This document shows, one piece after another, positions 58,969 to 64,000 of a DNA stretch of 64,000 nt. Each line of letters opens with the position of its first letter. Position 1 is the first letter of the stretch. Under the pieces are notes generated by a model. The model saw nothing but the letters and a program-made list of their open reading frames with translations, did not search any database and was not told the origin of the DNA. Position numbers and translations under genes: made by a program. The stretch comes from Aurantiochytrium sp. KH105 (Eukaryota; Sar; Bigyra; Thraustochytrida; Thraustochytriidae), in assembly GCA_003116975.1 (NCBI GenBank), contig BGKB01000102.1:170876-234875 (forward strand), given 5' to 3'.

Positions 58969-59461
58969 GGGCGGGCAGCCTCGCCCGCGCCCTGCTCGCT
59001 CCCGCCCTCCGCCGCCGCGCGCCCGCTGCCCGCGGTCGGCCCGGCCGCCGCGCCGCGCCGCGCGGACATCCGCCGCGTGTCCGTGCCGCGAAGCGTTGCG
59101 AAGGGCGCGAAAGCAAGCGGCGCCAAGCAGGCGAAGAACGTCTTGCAGGAGGTGCTCGAGGAGGAGGAGGAGGAGGCCGTCGTCGACGACGAGCTGACGC
59201 GCGCGGCCGAACACCGGCCCCGGCCAGCCCGGCGGACCGCCAGCACTGCAGCCTGGCGCGCGCGCGAAGATCTGCTCTCGCTCCCGAGACAGACTCGCGC
59301 CGCAAAGATTGCAACGGAGGATACGGGTCGCGAGCGCGCGAGGACTGCACAATCCGGGCACCGGCAAGTAAGTGCAGACGAGGTAGGCGCACCTTGCGTT
59401 GAGCGGCAGTGAGGCTGGCGAACCTGCGTGTCTCAGACCGGCGACGGAATTGACTGCCACG

Positions 59462-60973
59462 ATGGACGCGAACGCTGCAGCAAACAATGGCGACGCGTCA
59501 GCAAATGCAAATGCAAACACGGCGCCGCGCGGCTACGACTCGACATTACCCGCAGGCGTGGAGGCGGATTTGGAACATAGACTGCAGGAGATGCGCATGG
59601 GGGGCGACGGTCGACGCGGAAGCCATGATGGCGGCACGAGCGACGAAGATAATGACGACGAGGACGGAGCAGATGCCGTGGTGGCCGCCTTTATGACCGA
59701 AGCCGATTACGCCGAGCAAGGAGGCGGCGCAGGCGCCAATAGCGGCATAGGGGCCGACGGCGACGGGGCCGGGGGCCCATTCGACGCGCAGCGCGAAGGC
59801 AGACGCGTGATTTCCTTGTTTTTGCGAGACAGCTCTTGCTATGACCTGGTGCCCCATAGCAGCAAAGTGGTGGTCTTTGACCGGAATATTCCCATTCGTC
59901 TCTCGTATTACGCGCTCGTCGAACACGAAATCGGCGCGGCGCCTCTATGGGACCCTCTATCGCAAACCATCTCGGGCGTGATCACCACGCTTGACTTTAT
60001 CGACATGCTACGGCATGGACACAAGAGTGACACTGTCGTCGAGCTTTTGGACTCCCACTCGGTGTCTTCGTGGAGGAGCCTTGTACTCCAGCTTTTTGAA
60101 GATGCGAGCATGGTCCAATGCTTGACGGAAGCAGGCATGCCAGCCGTGGAGGCAGCTCGCCTTGCGGCAGAGGAACTTCGCGAGCGCCAGGCCAAAGAAG
60201 ACTTTACTTCTGCAAACGCATATTCAGACCTCGTCAGTATCGACCCAGAAAGCTCGCTGTATGATTCGTGCGCAGCGCTCAAATCGCAGAAACTTCATTG
60301 GATCCCCATCGTGGATGTCAAAGGTCAAGTCTGCGTCGGTGTGCTCACGCATCTCGCCGCGCTGCAATACCTGGTGACCGAGTTTTGCGAGGATCGACAG
60401 CTCTTTGAGCAGCCCATCCAGTCGCTGGGCATTGGCACGTTTACCACAGAGGGCACAAGTCTGCACACTGCAACACTCAACACACCAGTGCACGAGATTC
60501 TGGAGCTGTTGTCGGTGAAACAAATTTGGTGTGTGCCCATTCTCAACCGGCAGAGAAAGCCCCTTGCGGTTTACTCGCGGACCAATATCATTGACCTGGT
60601 TTCGCACAACTCCATCGAGAACAGCCTCGACATGCCGTTGGGACGGCTCATCTTTGGCGAATCGTATGGAGAGCATCTCATAGATGGAAAGCCAGACACG
60701 GGCAAGTCTTCCATGCACAGCGACAGCACGGCAAGTGGCGCCGAGTCATCGCTCGGCTTGCCCTCGGACATGGAGACGACAGCGTCGGAGAGCGAGCTTG
60801 GTATTCCTTCACGGATGCGCGCTCATACGTGTCTCGTTACTGATACACTGCAGCAGATCTTCATCAAGTTTGCCGAGGTTCGCGTGCACTCGCTCCTCTA
60901 TGTGGACGATAGGGGTGATCTCGTTGGCGTCATTACGCTTTCTGATCTTCTCGGCTACTTTATTGACGACTGA
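59462..60973 (+). CDS. AMP-activated protein kinase gamma subunit (CBS-domain protein)
   Basis: A 503-residue regulatory, nucleotide-sensing subunit of the AMPK/SNF1 heterotrimer. The N-terminal ~120 residues are low complexity (Asn/Ala, Gly/Asp-rich). CBS repeats follow: the first with DLVPHSSKVVVFDRNIPIRLSYYALVEH and GVITTLDFIDML; the second around DSCAALKSQKLHWIPIVD and GVLTHLAALQYL; the third around VHEILELLSVKQIWCVPILN; the fourth around LQQIFIKFAEVRVHSLLYVD with a final GVITLSDLLGYF. The FRNIPIRLSYYAL-like stretch and final ITLSDLL are typical of SNF4/AMPK gamma. A Ser-rich insertion (~410-445) separates CBS3 and CBS4. The start is the first ATG; the frame is open earlier without ATG. 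It would couple energy charge to kinase activity in the cytosol or nucleus. Confidence 0.9.
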   Translation: MDANAAANNGDASANANANTAPRGYDSTLPAGVEADLEHRLQEMRMGGDGRRGSHDGGTSDEDNDDEDGADAVVAAFMTEADYAEQGGGAGANSGIGADGDGAGGPFDAQREGRRVISLFLRDSSCYDLVPHSSKVVVFDRNIPIRLSYYALVEHEIGAAPLWDPLSQTISGVITTLDFIDMLRHGHKSDTVVELLDSHSVSSWRSLVLQLFEDASMVQCLTEAGMPAVEAARLAAEELRERQAKEDFTSANAYSDLVSIDPESSLYDSCAALKSQKLHWIPIVDVKGQVCVGVLTHLAALQYLVTEFCEDRQLFEQPIQSLGIGTFTTEGTSLHTATLNTPVHEILELLSVKQIWCVPILNRQRKPLAVYSRTNIIDLVSHNSIENSLDMPLGRLIFGESYGEHLIDGKPDTGKSSMHSDSTASGAESSLGLPSDMETTASESELGIPSRMRAHTCLVTDTLQQIFIKFAEVRVHSLLYVDDRGDLVGVITLSDLLGYFIDD

Positions 60974-61337
60974 TTCTTGGGATGGTGGGAAGAATGCGAT
61001 GCGATTTCTCTTTTTGCCTGATTCTACAAAATTCAACGGTGCAATGCATCACGCAGGCACGCGCGCACGCACGTGCGCATCCATTGCTCACAAGCATCAT
61101 GCATGACATGTTAGGAAAGTCAAGCTGATCAGTTGGGACAAGAGGAGGTGGAGGGCAAGGGCGGTCGCCCGCCTCGTCGTAATGTTCTGAGCGCCCGCCT
61201 TGTTGTGATGTTGTTTTCTGCGCCCTTCATCTGTTCATTTCCGTTCTTTCAGTCACCCCTGTCTCGGATCGGCGCGACTGGAATGCCATTTTCTTCGTCT
61301 TTACCATTGTCAACATTGACGTCATTACCATCTATCA
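60974..61337. other. Intergenic between convergent AMPK gamma and HPPK-DHPS genes
   Basis: It holds 3' regions of both genes, with an ACGC-rich patch near 61055-61075. I see no gene. Confidence 0.5.
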
Positions 61338-62708
61338 TTAGGGTCTGGATTCAGGGCCGCGACGCCGTTGCTGCCGCAAGGCGTGCGCCATCGAGACGAC
61401 ATCGACTGCATGTGGAATACTGTGCACGCGCACCATGCGTGCGCCTGCAAGCACAGCGGCCGTAGAGGTGGCCGCAGTTGTGACATCAATGTCAAATGCC
61501 GTGTACTGACGCACAAAGCGCTTGCGCGAGGTGCCAATGAGCACAGGGTAGCCCGTCTCGACAAGCTCGTCTGTACGCGCCAGAATCTCGATATTTTGCT
61601 CGTGCGTCTTGGCAAAACCCAGACCCGGGTCAATCATTACATTCCATCGCGGTACTCCGTGCGCTTGCAGCGCGCGCGTCGCCCGCGCACACAACCAATC
61701 CTTGACGTAGGTGGTCATATCTACAGAATCATCTTCTATTTTGAGTTTTTCCATGGTGCGCGCGTCGCCGCGCGAATGCATGGTCATGAGTGGCACGCCC
61801 AAGTCACCCGCTGCACGAAGCATGTCCTCGGCCTCGTCGTCGAGCTCACCGACCTCGTCGTTAATAATGTGAGCGCCAGCGGCAATGGCCTCTCGCGCAG
61901 TGCTCACGTGGCGTGTGTCGATTGAGAGTCGTGCAGAAAAGTCCGGATGCGCACGCAACGCTTCGATCACCGGTAGGACCCGGTCTTGTTCTTCTTGTGG
62001 CGAAATGTCCAAGGCGTTGGGCCGCGTCGACTCGCCGCCGACGTCAATCACGTGTGCACCCTCCTGCTGCAAGCGCAACGCGTGCTCTACAGCCTTGTCG
62101 AGATTTACATAGCTTCCGCCGTCAGAAAAGCTGTCGGGGGTAATGTTCAGGACGCCCATGAGCAGAGGGGCGTCCGAGGCCGTTTCGGCGGCGGCCCACT
62201 GCTCCGTGTCTACGCGAATGCAGGCATCGTCCGGGGTTGTGTCGAGCATTTCCTCGGCCCGAGCGCCATTTCCGAGGACAGTGCGCCGCCCAATGGGCAT
62301 GTCGCACAGCGGACGCACGACAAAGTCACGCATGTGCGCGCGAGGATGCGGCATGGCCAGCTGCCTGTAGTCTTGCGCGTCGACGGGGACAATTTGCTCT
62401 CCGTCGGCAAAGGCGATGAGGTCGAGATCAAGTTCGCGCGGGCCGAAACGTTCGCTGCTTTTGGCGTGGCCCGTCTCGATCTCCTGCAGCGCCTTCAAAA
62501 GGTCTGGGGCATCGAGGCTTGTCTGCACAGCAATCACCGCGTTGTAAAAGTCGGGCTGATTCTCGACGAGCTGTGCTTTGGACTTGTACATGTGCGAGCA
62601 ATCTGTGAGGCGCCCGCACGCATCGCCGACGCGTCGCACAGCTCTCGTGAGAATGTCCAAGCTCGGGCCCTGGTTGGACCCGAGCGCCACAAGCGCCGTG
62701 CGCCGCAT
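61338..62708 (-). CDS. Bifunctional HPPK-DHPS (folate biosynthesis)
   Basis: Two consecutive folate enzymes fused in 456 residues: 6-hydroxymethyl-7,8-dihydropterin pyrophosphokinase (residues ~4-155) and dihydropteroate synthase (~180-450). HPPK motifs: ALGSNQGP, ERFGPRELDLDLIAF (metal-binding aspartates) and PHPRAHMRDFVVRPL. DHPS motifs: MGVLNITPDSFSDGG, IDVGGESTRPN, SIDTRHVSTAREA, INDEVGEL, MIDPGLGFAKT, IGTSRKRFV and VRVHS. Both active sites look complete. The fusion is the plant/apicomplexan arrangement; the fungal DHNA domain is absent. Unlike the plant mitochondrial enzyme, it starts almost directly at HPPK with no clear presequence, so the location may be cytosolic or an upstream exon is missed. 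The organism should make its own folate. Confidence 0.95.
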   Translation of the reverse strand: MRRTALVALGSNQGPSLDILTRAVRRVGDACGRLTDCSHMYKSKAQLVENQPDFYNAVIAVQTSLDAPDLLKALQEIETGHAKSSERFGPRELDLDLIAFADGEQIVPVDAQDYRQLAMPHPRAHMRDFVVRPLCDMPIGRRTVLGNGARAEEMLDTTPDDACIRVDTEQWAAAETASDAPLLMGVLNITPDSFSDGGSYVNLDKAVEHALRLQQEGAHVIDVGGESTRPNALDISPQEEQDRVLPVIEALRAHPDFSARLSIDTRHVSTAREAIAAGAHIINDEVGELDDEAEDMLRAAGDLGVPLMTMHSRGDARTMEKLKIEDDSVDMTTYVKDWLCARATRALQAHGVPRWNVMIDPGLGFAKTHEQNIEILARTDELVETGYPVLIGTSRKRFVRQYTAFDIDVTTAATSTAAVLAGARMVRVHSIPHAVDVVSMAHALRQQRRRGPESRP

Positions 62709-63444
62709 CGTCTCAAGGAGAGTCGAACGTCAAGTCGAGAGCTCTCAGTTCTTGCCAACAGATGACTGACGGGTCGCGCCTTGACGCAACGAGGGTCCTT
62801 GCAGCGCTCTCTTTTCCTTTTCGCCGCGCGCACTCGCGCGTGGGCTGCCTCGACTAGGCCTAGCTAGTCGTGGTTCGATGGAGATTTATTTGCTTGCTTG
62901 GACGAGTGCTTGACCTCTATTATTAGTGGGAAAGAGAGAGAGAGAGAGACTGGAGCGCGACTTCAGCGAAGGACAGGCTCAGGGTGTCCCTTTGCCTTGG
63001 CGATCAACCGATCGATCGATCGATCGATCGATGGCCGTGCACTTGGAGAGGCTGTGAGGCGAGGTGGGCTGCGGCAAGATCACAAAAGAGACGAGTGGAG
63101 TGAAAGTTTGAGACGTCCATCGGTATCGTAGTTCTTGAATACATTGCAAGATTTCTTCAGACTGGCTGACGGACTAAATGACTGCCTGAACGGGTGATGG
63201 ACGGCGAAAGAAATCCGATAAGACTGTGCGGGGCACCCTCATCAAATGCAATTCTTACATTTTCCTTCGATTTTTATATCACTAAGATTCACATCAAGTC
63301 GCGTTCCTCAAGGCTACGACTTGGCTATGTTCGTTCAAGGTCTTGTCGCCCTCCCTCATACAGTTCGTGAGGACATTTGTGATTACATACGACGGGGCCA
63401 ACTCAGGGCGCAGAAGGTAGGCCGCTTGTTATTTCGCCTCAATA
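62709..63444. other. Intergenic between HPPK-DHPS and voltage-sensor genes
   Basis: It contains a GA dinucleotide run (62932-62949) and a GATC tetranucleotide array (63009-63032). The sequence near 62875 includes GGTTCGAT, but no tRNA fold could be built around it. No gene is supported. It should contain the HPPK-DHPS promoter. Confidence 0.45.
63009..63032 (+). repeat. (GATC)n array
   Basis: About six tandem GATC (CGAT) units upstream of the HPPK-DHPS gene. A similar GACC/GATC block occurs at 50642-50670. Confidence 0.85.
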
Positions 63445-64000
63445 TCATGCACGACCGAGGATACCCATCTCGACCGAAGGTCGGTCCTCGTCCCGAGAGC
63501 GCGCGTGGCGGTCCGCGCTGGCGACAAGAGCATCAAAGTCGAGAGACTCGCGCATGAAGTCATCGCTATGCAGCGGGTCGGCCTCATCCTCGTCGACGAG
63601 GTCAAAATCAATGATGCCAAGAGAAGACGTCCGCTGTGCATCGTAGGACATCTCGGCACTATGCGAGGGCTTTAGCTCCTGCAACCGCTTTCGATGGCGC
63701 AGCAACGCCAGCAAACGCAAGCCCTGCAATACATAGCGCGCCACAAGGAGCACGGTGGATAGGAGCTCGTCCATTTCCTCTGACGTTGAGACGTGGTTCG
63801 TGGTGTGCGCCATGAGCACGGTGCCGATACAGAGTACAAGAACGATGAGCTCGAACCAATTCGACCACCGTTTCCAGTATTTTCTGCCCTGCGTGAGCAT
63901 GCGGCCCACGACTTCGATGCCCAAAATGAGAGTGATCAGTCCCTCGAAGAGCACAAAGGCGGCCGATTCCTGCTCGGTGCCCTTGACGGCGAGCCAAATC
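63445..64000 (-). CDS. Voltage-sensor-domain membrane protein (5' end outside window)
   Basis: A 184-codon C-terminal fragment; the frame stays open to the window edge, so the N-terminus is missing. It shows helix S2 with acidic residues (FVLFEGLITLILGIEVVGRML), then S3 (WSNWFELIVLVLCIGTVL). An S4-like helix follows, with Arg/Lys spaced along one face (VARYVLQGLRLLALLRHRKRL). Only a ~90-residue acidic tail follows (EEDEADPLHSDD type), with no pore helices S5-S6. So this is the end of a protein with a lone voltage sensor, as in Hv1 proton channels or voltage-sensing phosphatase-like proteins, or the last of several sensor modules. The Hv1 S4 signature RxWRxxR is not seen. Confidence 0.7.
   Translation of the reverse strand, partial: IWLAVKGTEQESAAFVLFEGLITLILGIEVVGRMLTQGRKYWKRWSNWFELIVLVLCIGTVLMAHTTNHVSTSEEMDELLSTVLLVARYVLQGLRLLALLRHRKRLQELKPSHSAEMSYDAQRTSSLGIIDFDLVDEDEADPLHSDDFMRESLDFDALVASADRHARSRDEDRPSVEMGILGRA

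Larger units (their letters stand above)
58109..59461. other. Intergenic upstream of the AMPK gamma gene
   Basis: About 1.35 kb, very GC-rich in its second half. It holds a CT-rich microsatellite (about 58440-58515) and an ATCC tetranucleotide array (58941-58968). Long frames on both strands (up to 366 codons) are compositional, have no recognisable domains, and overlap each other. This is the promoter and 5' leader of the next gene; no gene is supported. Confidence 0.45.

Noticed and set aside
58312-59412. 366-codon plus frame and overlapping reverse frames upstream of AMPK gamma
   Set aside because: Low-complexity Arg/Pro/Ser translations from CT and GC-rich repeats on both strands at once, with no domain.
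62870-62885. GGTTCGAT resembling a tRNA T-loop
   Set aside because: The flanking bases do not form a T stem, and no acceptor or anticodon stem could be drawn around it.

Overview
The window looks like nuclear DNA of a gene-dense, GC-rich, intron-poor unicellular eukaryote. The genes are unmistakably eukaryotic: a myosin heavy chain, a ubiquitin-specific protease, a giant HECT ubiquitin ligase, the SMC5/6 kleisin Nse4, an AMPK gamma subunit, cytosolic IleRS, a complex I MWFE subunit, and a CD36-family protein. Almost all are single uninterrupted reading frames, some very long (one of 3,482 codons), separated by 0.2-1.9 kb of simple-repeat-rich DNA. A plant/apicomplexan-style HPPK-DHPS fusion and a plant-like organellar AAA ATPase fit a stramenopile. 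A thraustochytrid/labyrinthulomycete is my best guess, but it is an inference from gene style, not from a marker gene.

Layout, left to right (strand): myosin motor (-, 3' end outside the window); trypsin-like protease (+); LRR protein (-); cytosolic isoleucyl-tRNA synthetase (+); unrecognised 925-residue protein (-) and USP40-like deubiquitinase (-); HECTD1/UPL3-like HECT ligase (+) and TROVE-like/vWA protein (+); succinate-semialdehyde dehydrogenase (-); complex I MWFE/NDUFA1 subunit (+); SPRY-IQ protein (-) and C11orf65/MFI-like IQ protein (-); PDI-like/JmjC membrane protein (+); oversized CD36-family protein (-) and secreted RCC1-like protein (-); mitochondrial-type AAA ATPase (+); Nse4 (-); unrecognised membrane protein (+) and AMPK gamma (+); HPPK-DHPS (-) and a voltage-sensor-only protein (-, 5' end outside the window).

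Most neighbours are divergent (head-to-head) or convergent pairs, so most of the longer gaps are probable bidirectional promoters. Two divergent pairs join related functions: deubiquitinase/ubiquitin ligase, and two mitochondrial proteins (SSADH/MWFE). There is no operon logic, and I saw no transposon, CRISPR array, rRNA or convincing tRNA. Start codons were set at the first in-frame ATG, because several open frames extend upstream only through non-ATG codons.

The most unusual content is architectural: a HECT domain split three times, once by a Mib/HERC2-like SH3 repeat placed just before the catalytic cysteine; a membrane-anchored redox-dead PDI-like/JmjC fusion; a TROVE-like repeat joined to a vWA domain; a split SPRY domain followed by an IQ array; and a possible intron that would swap the hydrophobic C-terminus of the protease.
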